Shown: piece by piece, positions 15,241 to 23,611 of the stretch
How the letters are laid out: each line of letters begins with the position of its first letter
Position numbering within the stretch: the stretch's first letter is position 1
Assembly: GCA_002412775.1 (NCBI GenBank)
Contig: DHVT01000007.1
Coordinates: 1 to 64,000 of the forward strand
Direction of reading: 5' to 3'
Source: Firmicutes bacterium UBA5201
GTDB lineage: Bacteria; Bacillota; Clostridia; Peptostreptococcales; Acidaminobacteraceae
Length of the DNA stretch: 64,000 nt
Program-made: the position numbers and the translations under genes
Notes under the pieces: generated by a model
The model's database searches: none
What the model was told of the DNA's origin: nothing
What the model saw: only the letters and a program-made list of their open reading frames with translations

Positions 15241-16059
15241 ATGACGACTAAAGAAATAATGGACATTGCACTCAATCTGGCGGATCTCTTCGAAATGCCA
15301 TCGGATACGACAATAAGCGTGTCAGGTGACAACATCAAAAAAGTGTTGATCGGTATTGATATGGACACCCCTGAGATCATGCTTGGGAAACAACTTGGAT
15401 TTGATCTCGTGGTGAGCCACCATCCGAAAGCGGATGGCGCTGTGATCGATTTTCACAATGTGATGGATATCCAAGTGGACAAGATGGTTGAATTCGGTGT
15501 CCCAATCAACAAAGCGCAAAAAGTACTTCAGAAGAAAAAGACTACCGTCTCGATTGGTAATCATGTATCCAACTATGACAGAGCATCATCGGCCGCAAAA
15601 TTGCTGCAAATGCCGTTTATGAACATTCATATGCCTGCGGATCTGATTGGCGAGAGGTTCACTCAAAAATATCTAGATGTAAAACTTTCTGGTCAACCCA
15701 AAGCCACTTTGCAGGAAGTCGTAGATGTACTCAACACTTTGGAAATCTACAATTCGGCAAAGGCATCGCCTGTGATCAGATGTGGAGCGTCATCGGATTA
15801 TGCCGGTAAAATCGCAGTGCTTTTCGCGGGTGGAACAAATGGAGGAGCAGACGTCTATAAGGCATATTTTGATGCTGGCGTGGGTACAATTGTCGCCATG
15901 CATGCTCCGGAGGATGTCATCAAAGCCGTCAAGGAACAAAATATTGGAAATATAATAGTGGCGGGACACATGCCAAGTGATTCCATCGGACTCAACGCAA
16001 TTATCGATGCGTGGACAGAAAATGGTCTGGAAGTCACAAAAATGTCTGGAATTCTTTGA
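15241..16059 (+). CDS. Nif3-like dinuclear-metal-centre protein (divergent)
   Basis: The protein has 272 residues from ATG 15241, which has GGAG 6 nt upstream; the earlier in-frame starts overlap nrdJ or the ribosome-binding site. SHHPKADGAV near residue 58 and GHMPSDSIGLN near residue 243 match the two metal-binding ends of Nif3/DUF34 proteins (HHP and GH-x2-S-D/E). The middle is poorly conserved. The biochemical role of the family is unsettled. It follows nrdJ by 24 nt and shares its terminator, so the two are probably cotranscribed. Confidence 0.65.
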   Translation: MTTKEIMDIALNLADLFEMPSDTTISVSGDNIKKVLIGIDMDTPEIMLGKQLGFDLVVSHHPKADGAVIDFHNVMDIQVDKMVEFGVPINKAQKVLQKKKTTVSIGNHVSNYDRASSAAKLLQMPFMNIHMPADLIGERFTQKYLDVKLSGQPKATLQEVVDVLNTLEIYNSAKASPVIRCGASSDYAGKIAVLFAGGTNGGADVYKAYFDAGVGTIVAMHAPEDVIKAVKEQNIGNIIVAGHMPSDSIGLNAIIDAWTENGLEVTKMSGIL

Positions 16060-16076
16060 TTTAAATTGTGCAGTTG

Positions 16077-16115
16077 GACGCTTCCATGGGTATATAAACG
16101 TGGAAGCGTCTTTTT
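16077..16115 (+). terminator. Terminator after the Nif3-like gene
   Basis: GACGCTTCCA and TGGAAGCGTC form a 10-bp stem, followed by TTTTTG. Confidence 0.92.
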
Positions 16116-16232
16116 GTGAGTTCAAGTAAAGAGAAATATTTTGAGTTTTCAGAAGGATTTTTCAAAAGTTTATAGAATATTATAAATAATGCAAATATTC
16201 AATCAAATCCAACCGAGAGGAGAGCTTTACTT

Positions 16233-18311
16233 ATGAAAAATTATTCAGTCGACAAAATTCGTAACGTGGCATTTTTAGGACATGGAGGAAGCGGAAAGAC
16301 TACATTGGCAGAAGCATTGCTATTTACAACGAAAGTTACTACAAGGATGGGAAGAGTTGAAGATGGGAATACCGTTTCGGATTTTGATAAAGAAGAAATC
16401 AATCGCCAATTCAGTATTGGAACATCAGTGATTCCAATTGAATGGAAAGATCATAAATACAATTTTCTAGATACACCGGGTTACTTTGATTTTGTGGGTG
16501 ATGTATTTGGTGCTCTCAGAGTCGCGGGTGGTGCGGTAATCATGGTCGATGCTTCCTCCGGGATTGAGGTTGGTACTGAGAAAGCTTGGAATTTCACAGA
16601 AAAAAGAAATATGCCTAAAATCATATTCATCAATAAAATGGACAAAGACAACGTGAATTACGTCAAAGTTTTGAAAGAACTGAAAGATACATTCGGAAAG
16701 AAAATCGCTCCATTTTGCATACCGATAGGCGAAGGACCTGAATTCAAGGGGTTTGTCAACGTGGTCGATTTGGTCGGTAGAGAATTCAACGGCACACAGT
16801 GCATTGACGCCCCAATTCCAGCAGAAATGGAACAACGAGTGAAGCCAATTAGGGATATGTTGATTGAAGCAGTTGCAGAGAGCGATGAAGAGCTCATGAT
16901 GAAATATTTTGAGGGAGAGACATTCACCAATGAAGAGATCCATGAAGGACTCAGAAAAGGTGTGATAGCAGGAGAGATAGTGCCGGTACTTGTCGGTGCG
17001 GTGGAAAAGAGAATTGGAGTCCACACACTGATGGATATGATCTTTGATTATTTCCCGACTCCAAAAGAGTTGAACGAGGGCGTCTATAAAGGTGAGCATC
17101 CGGACTCGCATGAGGAGCTCGAAAGAAAAGTAGAGGAAAGTGAACCTTTCTCGGCATTTGTTTTCAAAACAATTGTAGACCCATTTGTAGGAAAGATTTC
17201 TCTTTTCAAAGTTTACTCGGGTTTTGCAGTCAAGGATATGGAAATCATCAACGCCAATAAAGATGAAAAAGAAAAATTTGGTTCCTTATTCTTGTTAAGA
17301 GGAAAAGAGCAACTTGAAGTGGCAAAAGTCACCGCTGGAGATATTGCCGCGACAGCCAAACTGCAATACACTGAAACAGGAGACACACTCTGCGATAAAG
17401 ATCGTCCGATTCAGTATGTGAGCATGAATCTTCCTAAACCTGCACTTTATTTGGCGATCGAGCCAAAAGCAAAGGGTGACGAAGAGAAAATCGTTTCATC
17501 CCTACATCGACTCACTGAAGAGGATCCGTCATTTGAAATAGAGCGTAACAAAGAAACAAAGCAAACACTGCTCGGTGGACAGGGAACCATGCAAATACAA
17601 GTCATTACGAGCAAACTTAAAAACTTGTTCGGAGTGGAAGTCACTCTCGAGCCACCTAAAGTAGCTTACAGAGAAACAATAAAAGGTGTTGCGACGGTCC
17701 AAGGGAAACACAAGAAACAATCAGGAGGCGCAGGACAGTACGGAGATATTCACGTTAAATTTGAACCATCAAATGAAAACTTCGTTTTCGAAGAGAAGAT
17801 ATTTGGCGGATCAGTTCCAAGACAGTATATTCCTGCAGTTGAAAAAGGTCTATTGGAGTCGTTGGATCGTGGAATATTGGCTGGTTGCCCAGTGGTCAAC
17901 ATCAAAGCGACTTTGCTTGATGGATCGTATCATGCGGTCGACTCATCTGAGATGGCCTTTAAGATGGCGGCCCACTTGGCGTTCAAGAAAGGTATGGAAC
18001 AGGCGAAACCTGTATTGCTTGAACCTGTTGCTCATGTGGAGATTTATGTGCCTGATGAGTATATGGGAGACATCATGGGCGATATGAATAGAAGAAGAGG
18101 CAGAATTCTAGGCATGGAACCCAATGAGTCGGGATATCAAAAAGTCATCGCTGAGGCACCACAATCGGAAATGTTCGAATATGCGACTGATTTGAGATCC
18201 ATGACACAGGCAAGAGGATGGTTCAGCATGAAAGTCGAGCGTTATGACGAAGTACCGATGCAAATCGCAGTTAAAATCATTGAACAAATTAAGAAGGATA
18301 ATGAAAAATAG
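16233..18311 (+). CDS. Elongation factor G-like GTPase (EF-G paralogue)
   Basis: The protein has 692 residues with all five EF-G domains. It has P-loop GHGGSGKTTLAEALL, G3 DTPGYFDF and G4 NKMD. In true EF-G (FusA, at 44673 here) the G3 motif is DTPGHVDF; here the catalytic His is Tyr. Members of this EF-G-like group are not the main translocase. Their role is unclear and may be in recycling or rescue. It is a single gene with its own terminator. The start ATG follows GAGAGGAGAG at a long but acceptable spacing. Confidence 0.88.
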   Translation: MKNYSVDKIRNVAFLGHGGSGKTTLAEALLFTTKVTTRMGRVEDGNTVSDFDKEEINRQFSIGTSVIPIEWKDHKYNFLDTPGYFDFVGDVFGALRVAGGAVIMVDASSGIEVGTEKAWNFTEKRNMPKIIFINKMDKDNVNYVKVLKELKDTFGKKIAPFCIPIGEGPEFKGFVNVVDLVGREFNGTQCIDAPIPAEMEQRVKPIRDMLIEAVAESDEELMMKYFEGETFTNEEIHEGLRKGVIAGEIVPVLVGAVEKRIGVHTLMDMIFDYFPTPKELNEGVYKGEHPDSHEELERKVEESEPFSAFVFKTIVDPFVGKISLFKVYSGFAVKDMEIINANKDEKEKFGSLFLLRGKEQLEVAKVTAGDIAATAKLQYTETGDTLCDKDRPIQYVSMNLPKPALYLAIEPKAKGDEEKIVSSLHRLTEEDPSFEIERNKETKQTLLGGQGTMQIQVITSKLKNLFGVEVTLEPPKVAYRETIKGVATVQGKHKKQSGGAGQYGDIHVKFEPSNENFVFEEKIFGGSVPRQYIPAVEKGLLESLDRGILAGCPVVNIKATLLDGSYHAVDSSEMAFKMAAHLAFKKGMEQAKPVLLEPVAHVEIYVPDEYMGDIMGDMNRRRGRILGMEPNESGYQKVIAEAPQSEMFEYATDLRSMTQARGWFSMKVERYDEVPMQIAVKIIEQIKKDNEK

Positions 18312-18352
18312 AAAAAAAGATATGAGCGCATCAGCGCTCATATCTTTTTTTC
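18312..18352 (+). terminator. Terminator after the EF-G-like gene
   Basis: The core GATATGAGCGC / GCGCTCATATC hairpin with an ATCA loop, extended by A and T runs, overlaps the end of the coding frame. Its downstream half is repeated at 18438-18456. Confidence 0.9.
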
Positions 18353-18354
18353 TA

Positions 18355-18437
18355 TTTTCGCGTAGTTAAGTTTCCGTAGGAAACTTATTAGCGTCTCAGC
18401 CCACATTTCGAAAAGCCACTGAGGAAAGGACGCGAAA
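18355..18437. repeat. Inserted palindromic element in terminator region
   Basis: A segment of about 82 bp ends in an 8-bp inverted repeat, TTTCGCGT (18356-18363) and ACGCGAAA (18430-18437). Both sides are flanked by a direct repeat of the terminator half GCGCTCATATCTTTTTT (18334-18350 and 18438-18454). Inside are a palindrome AAGTTTCC/GTA/GGAAACTT (18368-18386) and nested stems GCGTC/GACGC and CTCAG/CTGAG. On the minus strand it reads GCTAATAAGTTTCC...AACTACGC, close to the GCTAGTG-stem-CACCTACGC plan of the elements at 170-727. Confidence 0.7.
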
Positions 18438-18508
18438 GCGCTCATATCTTTTTTCTTTCAATATCCCCCTTTAATTGTTAAACTAGAAGAAAAGCGGGAT
18501 GGTGAGCG

Positions 18509-20977
18509 ATGTTGGATTATAACTTTGATGAAAAAGCGAATGACGTGATCAATTTTGCTTTTGCAGAGGCGCGTGATTTGGGACATAAATTCATAGGTAC
18601 GGAACACTTTGCCCTGGGACTGTCACTCATAAAAGGGTCTAAAGTGACTGAACTGCTTGAGAGTTATGGCGTGACCCACCAAAATGTCAAAATGGAAATT
18701 GTAAAAATCATTGGAAAAGGCGACCCTTCTGAAGGCATCGAAGATTATACGAGAAGAGCGCGGGAGTGTTTGGAAAGAAGTCATCAATATGCTGTCAAGA
18801 CGAACAACTCGGAAATAATTCCTGAACATATTTTTTTAGCGATCATGCATGATCGAATGTCCATGGGATATAAAATCTTGAGTCGACTGAACCTGGATAT
18901 AGCCAGTGTCCTAAAGGGTGTGCTGATTGAGCAACAAAGCGCAATCCTCGAAACGAACATCATCAAGGGTGATGCAACCGGCAAACGGAATATCAAGATG
19001 ATGGAGCTTTCGACAGATTACGAGGAAGAAAAGGTCTCGACATTTGGTCTTGATTTGACGGAACGTGCCAAAGATGTGCCGTTTGACATTGTTATTGGCA
19101 GAGAAGAGATTATTGAGCGTATTTTGCTGGTCTTATCCAGGAAAACCAAAAATAATGCATGTCTTGTAGGAGAACCTGGGGTCGGTAAAACGGCAATAGT
19201 ACAAGGGCTGGCCAACAGAATTGCAGACGGTCATGTTCCAGATGTACTCAGAGACAAGAAAATAATTGAGGTCAATATCGGATCATTGGTATCGGGAACA
19301 TCTTATAGAGGACAATTCGAGGAGCGGATGAACGACTGGATTCAAAGCATGATCTCCGGAGGTGACACCATTGCCTTTATAGATGAGATACACAATCTCA
19401 TTGGAGTGGGTGCCACAGGAGACAAATCACTGGACGCAATAGGCATGTTGAAACCCTATTTGGCGAATGGTCAGATCCAAATCATTGGCGCCACAACTTA
19501 CGACGACTTTCAAAAATATATGGAACCTGATCAGGCGTTAATTAGAAGAATGACGGTCATTGATGTCAAGGAACCGACGGATGAAGAAACCTATGAAATC
19601 TTGAATCATGTCAAATCCAATTATGAGATCCATCATGGTGTCGTGATCGGTGATGATGCGGTAAGAAGCGCCATTCAGCTATCAAAGCGATATCTTACGG
19701 ACAGAAGACTTCCTGATAAGGCAATCGACCTCATTGATGAGGCTTCTTCACGAAAGAGATATGAAAATATAAAAACATTGGAAATTATCGATGAGTTGAA
19801 ATATAGGCTGCAACAATTGAAAACGGAGAAAGAAAACTCAATTATCGAAATGGATTTTGAAAATGCATCAAAAATACAAAGTGAGGAAAAACGGATTTTA
19901 TCTCATATTGAGAAGAATCGAAACACAAAAGCTTTGATGTCTTCACAGAAGCTGCTGATTGGGAAGGCGGATATTGAAAAAGTGGTGTCGGATTGGGTTC
20001 AGATTCCCATTACCAAGTTATCCTCAAATGACAAAGAAAGACTTGTTGCGCTTGAAAGCAAACTCTCGGAGAGCATATTTGGTCAGGAGAACGCCATCAA
20101 TGTCGTCTCAAGAGCTCTCAAACGTTCAAGAATCGGAATCAAAGATCCGAAGAAACCTACAGGAGTGTTCCTTTTTGTTGGACCGACCGGAGTTGGTAAA
20201 ACAGAGCTTGCAAGAAAAATAGCAGATGTTTTCTATGGGGACGATAGAAGTCTGATCAAGATCGATATGTCTGAATATATGGAAAAGCATGCCGTGTCAA
20301 AATTGATCGGATCACCACCAGGATATGAGGGGCATAGAGAAGGCGGTTATCTTACAGGTGCGGTCAAAAAGAATCCGTATTCAGTAGTGGTGTTTGATGA
20401 AGTGGAAAAAGCTCATGAAGAGGTTATAGACATACTGCTTCAGGTAATGGATGAAGGGACTCTCAAGGATGGACGTGGAGTGAGTGTGAATTTCAAAGAT
20501 GCTCTGATCATACTCACATCAAATCTTGGAACAAAGGATTTGGTCAACAAACAAGTCGGATTTTTAAAGTCCACAGATGCCGTCAACAATGAAGAAAAAA
20601 TAAGGGAAGCGTGCAAATCGTTTTTTAAACCGGAATTCATCAACCGAATGGATGAAATCATCGTATTCGATCCCCTGAGTGTCGCTTCAGCATCACTTAT
20701 TGTCAGAAAACACATTGATGCCTTTAAGAACCAAATGTCGGAAAAAAATTTGGAGATCACAGTTTCCGACGATGTCATCGAATGGATCGCAAAGAGCTAC
20801 TACAGTCCTGAGTATGGTGCCAGACCCCTAGGTCGTGCTGTGGATAAAGAAATCAAAGACGTTGTTGCGGAGTATGTGCTGGAAAGCATTGAGGAGTCAT
20901 TCGAAATATCATTTGATTTTGATGACTCTAAAAAAATGATGATTCATCATAAGACACAGAGGAGAAAAAATGTCTAA
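18509..20977 (+). CDS. clpC: ATP-dependent Clp protease ATPase subunit ClpC
   Basis: The protein has 822 residues. It has a double Clp_N domain (about 1-145), first AAA+ domain (Walker A GEPGVGKT, Walker B IAFIDEIHN), a middle coiled-coil/UVR-like segment (about 425-490), and a second AAA+ domain (GPTGVGKT, VVFDEVEKAHEEV) with a D2-small domain. It unfolds substrates for ClpP. The usual partners ctsR, mcsA and mcsB are not upstream here. It overlaps radA by 8 nt. GGTGAG lies before the ATG. Confidence 0.95.
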   Translation: MLDYNFDEKANDVINFAFAEARDLGHKFIGTEHFALGLSLIKGSKVTELLESYGVTHQNVKMEIVKIIGKGDPSEGIEDYTRRARECLERSHQYAVKTNNSEIIPEHIFLAIMHDRMSMGYKILSRLNLDIASVLKGVLIEQQSAILETNIIKGDATGKRNIKMMELSTDYEEEKVSTFGLDLTERAKDVPFDIVIGREEIIERILLVLSRKTKNNACLVGEPGVGKTAIVQGLANRIADGHVPDVLRDKKIIEVNIGSLVSGTSYRGQFEERMNDWIQSMISGGDTIAFIDEIHNLIGVGATGDKSLDAIGMLKPYLANGQIQIIGATTYDDFQKYMEPDQALIRRMTVIDVKEPTDEETYEILNHVKSNYEIHHGVVIGDDAVRSAIQLSKRYLTDRRLPDKAIDLIDEASSRKRYENIKTLEIIDELKYRLQQLKTEKENSIIEMDFENASKIQSEEKRILSHIEKNRNTKALMSSQKLLIGKADIEKVVSDWVQIPITKLSSNDKERLVALESKLSESIFGQENAINVVSRALKRSRIGIKDPKKPTGVFLFVGPTGVGKTELARKIADVFYGDDRSLIKIDMSEYMEKHAVSKLIGSPPGYEGHREGGYLTGAVKKNPYSVVVFDEVEKAHEEVIDILLQVMDEGTLKDGRGVSVNFKDALIILTSNLGTKDLVNKQVGFLKSTDAVNNEEKIREACKSFFKPEFINRMDEIIVFDPLSVASASLIVRKHIDAFKNQMSEKNLEITVSDDVIEWIAKSYYSPEYGARPLGRAVDKEIKDVVAEYVLESIEESFEISFDFDDSKKMMIHHKTQRRKNV

Positions 20978-22328
20978 AGTCAAAAGCAAATATGTTTGTC
21001 AGGAATGTGGAAGCATTTCACCCAAGTGGCTTGGAAAATGCTCTGATTGTGGTGCTTGGAACAGTTTTGTGGAAGAACCTGACGTAAAACCGATGAAAGC
21101 GGCTACGCTCGATATCGGAAATGCAAGTCAACCTCAAAAAATAATAGATGTCACATTCGATTTGGAAGAGCGTTATTCCACACGAATCAAGGAACTCGAT
21201 ATTGTTCTTGGTGGCGGTGTAGTCAAGGGATCCCTGATCTTGGTCGGTGGAGATCCGGGAATTGGAAAATCCACACTTTTGTTACAAGTGGCACATAACA
21301 TCGCCAGTGGCAAACGTTTGGTGCTTTATGTTTCTGGAGAAGAGTCCGTCAAACAGACAAAGCTCCGTGCGCAAAGGTTGGGTGTGGACTCTGAGAACTT
21401 ATATATCGTCGCAGAAAACAATTTGGAAAAAATCAAATATCATGTTGAGAATCTGAAACCGGAAGTTCTGATTGTGGATTCCATCCAAACCGTGTACGGA
21501 CCGGAAGTCGCATCGGCACCTGGGAGTGTCAGTCAGGTCAGGGAAGCGACCAATCAATTCATGAATCTTTCAAAAAGGAATGGGATCAGCACGTTTTTGG
21601 TTGGCCATGTCACCAAGACGGGAGCCATTGCGGGACCAAAAGTACTGGAACACATGGTGGATACGGTTCTTTATTTTGAAGGTGAAGGACATAATCTTTT
21701 TAGAATACTGAGAGCTGTTAAAAACAGATTTGGTTCAACCAATGAAATCGGCATTTTTGAGATGACGAATTTTGGATTGCAGGAGGTCGACAATCCTTCG
21801 AAAATATTCTTGTCAAATACTATGATCAAGGAAGCGGGTTCTGTTGTTATTCCAACTCTGGAAGGGACAAGAACCGTATTGGTGGAAATGCAGTGCCTTG
21901 TTTCTCAGACCAATTTCAATATGCCTAGAAGAATGGCGGTGGGGATTGATTACAACAAATTGATTCTGCTGACTGCGGTGCTTGAAAAAAAAGCTGGAAT
22001 GATGCTTTATAATCAGGATATCTATCTTAATGTCGTGGGTGGCATGACTATAGATGAACCTGCAGCGGATCTCGCCATTATCGTCGCAATCGCTTCAAGT
22101 TTCAGAGAAATAAAGATTCCGGACGATATGATTGTTTTCGGAGAAGTCGGATTGACAGGAGAAATCCGTGCGATCAATCAGGTGCAGCAAAGGGTCAATG
22201 AAGCGGCCAAAATGGGGTTCAAGAAGGCACTTATACCGCATGCAAACCTTGATGGGCTCAAAAGGCCGGAAAATTTCCAGGCCATAGGCATGAAACATAT
22301 TGAAGAGGTATTCAAATACTTTTTTTAG
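20970..22328 (+). CDS. radA: DNA repair protein RadA
   Basis: The protein has 452 residues. It has the N-terminal zinc finger CQECGSISPKWLGKCSDCG, RecA-like core with Walker A GDPGIGKST, the RadA-specific KNRFG motif (about residue 250), and a C-terminal Lon-protease-like domain without protease activity. It helps branch migration during recombination. The ATG lies inside the end of clpC with GGAGAAAA upstream, so translation is coupled. disA, a common neighbour, does not follow. Confidence 0.96.
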   Translation: MSKVKSKYVCQECGSISPKWLGKCSDCGAWNSFVEEPDVKPMKAATLDIGNASQPQKIIDVTFDLEERYSTRIKELDIVLGGGVVKGSLILVGGDPGIGKSTLLLQVAHNIASGKRLVLYVSGEESVKQTKLRAQRLGVDSENLYIVAENNLEKIKYHVENLKPEVLIVDSIQTVYGPEVASAPGSVSQVREATNQFMNLSKRNGISTFLVGHVTKTGAIAGPKVLEHMVDTVLYFEGEGHNLFRILRAVKNRFGSTNEIGIFEMTNFGLQEVDNPSKIFLSNTMIKEAGSVVIPTLEGTRTVLVEMQCLVSQTNFNMPRRMAVGIDYNKLILLTAVLEKKAGMMLYNQDIYLNVVGGMTIDEPAADLAIIVAIASSFREIKIPDDMIVFGEVGLTGEIRAINQVQQRVNEAAKMGFKKALIPHANLDGLKRPENFQAIGMKHIEEVFKYFF

Positions 22329-22338
22329 TAAAATAAAA

Positions 22339-22377
22339 AGGCAGCAAATGGCATCTCATGGATGACGTTTGCTGCCT
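22339..22377. terminator. Bidirectional terminator between radA and the convergent small gene
   Basis: AGGCAGCAAA and TTTGCTGCCT form a 10-bp stem with A-rich and T-rich flanks on both sides. The two flanking genes converge on it. Confidence 0.8.
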
Positions 22378-22393
22378 GATTGTTTTATCGACT

Positions 22394-22789
22394 TTAGTAG
22401 AGACTGAACTTACCAAGAGTATTGATTTTATTGTATTCCTTAAGTAGAACATCATAAAGGTTCAAATCGAGAACATTACATAGGGCTGCGACATAAAACT
22501 CAAGTCTGCCCAGTTCCTCTTCAATTTTTTCGCGGCAAACTGGGCAAGGTTTACCCTGAATATGCTCTGCGCGATATTCCTTCAAGGCATCATATGTAAG
22601 CCCTTCCGGGAACTCAGTTTTGGAGACATCCAATTTCACACAACCGCAATTTGTTATGGATTTGATCACTGCACGATTGGATTTTGAAGCCGATTCACTC
22701 ATTTTGCTTACTATATCCAACAAATTTGCATGTCTGATCAGGACTTCGTCTACCCTATTTTGAAATTCATCATAAATTACGTCTTTCAT
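22394..22789 (-). CDS. Conserved Cys-rich protein with MazG-like C-terminal helices
   Basis: The protein has 131 residues from the ATG at 22789 (minus), which has AGGAGGAAT upstream; the longer frame to 22915 lacks one. It begins MKDVIYDEFQNRVDEVLIRH. Two Cys clusters, NCGCVKLD and KPCPVCREKIEEE, could bind a metal. The final segment ELGRLEFYVAALCNVLDLNL resembles the E-x2-D/E helix region of MazG-type pyrophosphohydrolases. I believe relatives are common in Clostridia under a DUF name (possibly DUF1573), but I cannot check. Function unknown. It is the only minus-strand gene between 1.7 and 64 kb. Confidence 0.75.
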   Translation of the reverse strand: MKDVIYDEFQNRVDEVLIRHANLLDIVSKMSESASKSNRAVIKSITNCGCVKLDVSKTEFPEGLTYDALKEYRAEHIQGKPCPVCREKIEEELGRLEFYVAALCNVLDLNLYDVLLKEYNKINTLGKFSLY

Positions 22790-22908
22790 AATTCCTCCTA
22801 TAAACATAAGACCAAAAGTCAACTTAGAGATATGGATTGCTTTTATTCTATCACAAATGAATTTAAACAAAAAGTAATATAAACAAATAATCCTTCTGAA
22901 TAAAAGGC

Positions 22909-22937
22909 TTGACAAGGAATTGTGCTAAATGTAAAAT
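22909..22937 (+). promoter_or_regulatory. Promoter of carD-family gene
   Basis: TTGACA (22909-22914) and TAAAAT (22932-22937) are 17 nt apart, about 70 nt before the start codon. It is divergent from the minus-strand small gene. Confidence 0.8.
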
Positions 22938-23007
22938 ATAGGTTTGTTGTGATTAAGTCCAAAATAGTGTATAATGAATATAAATAAAGGATGCATGGAG
23001 GGATTGA

Positions 23008-23490
23008 ATGTTTAAAATCGGAGATAGAGTTGTGTACCCTATGCATGGAGCTGGGATTATTGAAGCAATAGAAGAAAAAGAGTTGCTGGGTGACAGCAAA
23101 CTGTTTTATATTTTAAAATTGCCAATTAAAAACATGAAGGTGATGTTGCCGATTGATTCCGCTGAGAATTTGGGTGTACGTAAAGTCGTTGACAACGATG
23201 TTTTGACTGAAGTTATGGAAGTCCTCAGCCAAGAAAAAGGTGTTATGCCAGACAACTGGAACAGACGTTACAGATCCAATCTGGAAAAAGTGAAGACGGG
23301 TGACATTTTTGAAGTGGCACAAGTGGTCAGAAATCTTGAAATATTGGATCGTGAAAAAGGATTGTCAACAGGCGAGAGAAAGATGCTCAGCAATTCAAAG
23401 CAAATATTGATCAGTGAAATGATTTTAGCGAAAAATTTGAATGAAGACGAAGCTGCAACTTTGGTCAATATGACCATAGGCAGTCATTAA
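23008..23490 (+). CDS. CarD/CdnL-family transcription regulator
   Basis: The protein has 160 residues. It begins MFKIGDRVVYPMHGAGIIEAIE, the CarD N-terminal Tudor-like domain that binds the RNA polymerase beta subunit. The C-terminal half is helical and should contact DNA at the promoter upstream edge, where family members stabilise open complexes. AGGGA lies before the ATG. It has its own promoter and terminator. Confidence 0.93.
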   Translation: MFKIGDRVVYPMHGAGIIEAIEEKELLGDSKLFYILKLPIKNMKVMLPIDSAENLGVRKVVDNDVLTEVMEVLSQEKGVMPDNWNRRYRSNLEKVKTGDIFEVAQVVRNLEILDREKGLSTGERKMLSNSKQILISEMILAKNLNEDEAATLVNMTIGSH

Positions 23491-23500
23491 AAGAAAATAC

Positions 23501-23524
23501 GAGGCTTAGGCCTCATTTTTTTTT
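23501..23524 (+). terminator. Terminator after carD-family gene
   Basis: GAGGC-TTAG-GCCTC followed by ATTTTTTTTTT. Confidence 0.88.
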
Positions 23525-23611
23525 GTGTGCTTTGAAATTCTTTGTTGCTGTGTTACAATTTAAAAGACCCTCAAAAAGGGTACAATATAATAACTGGAAG
23601 GGAGGGTCAGC

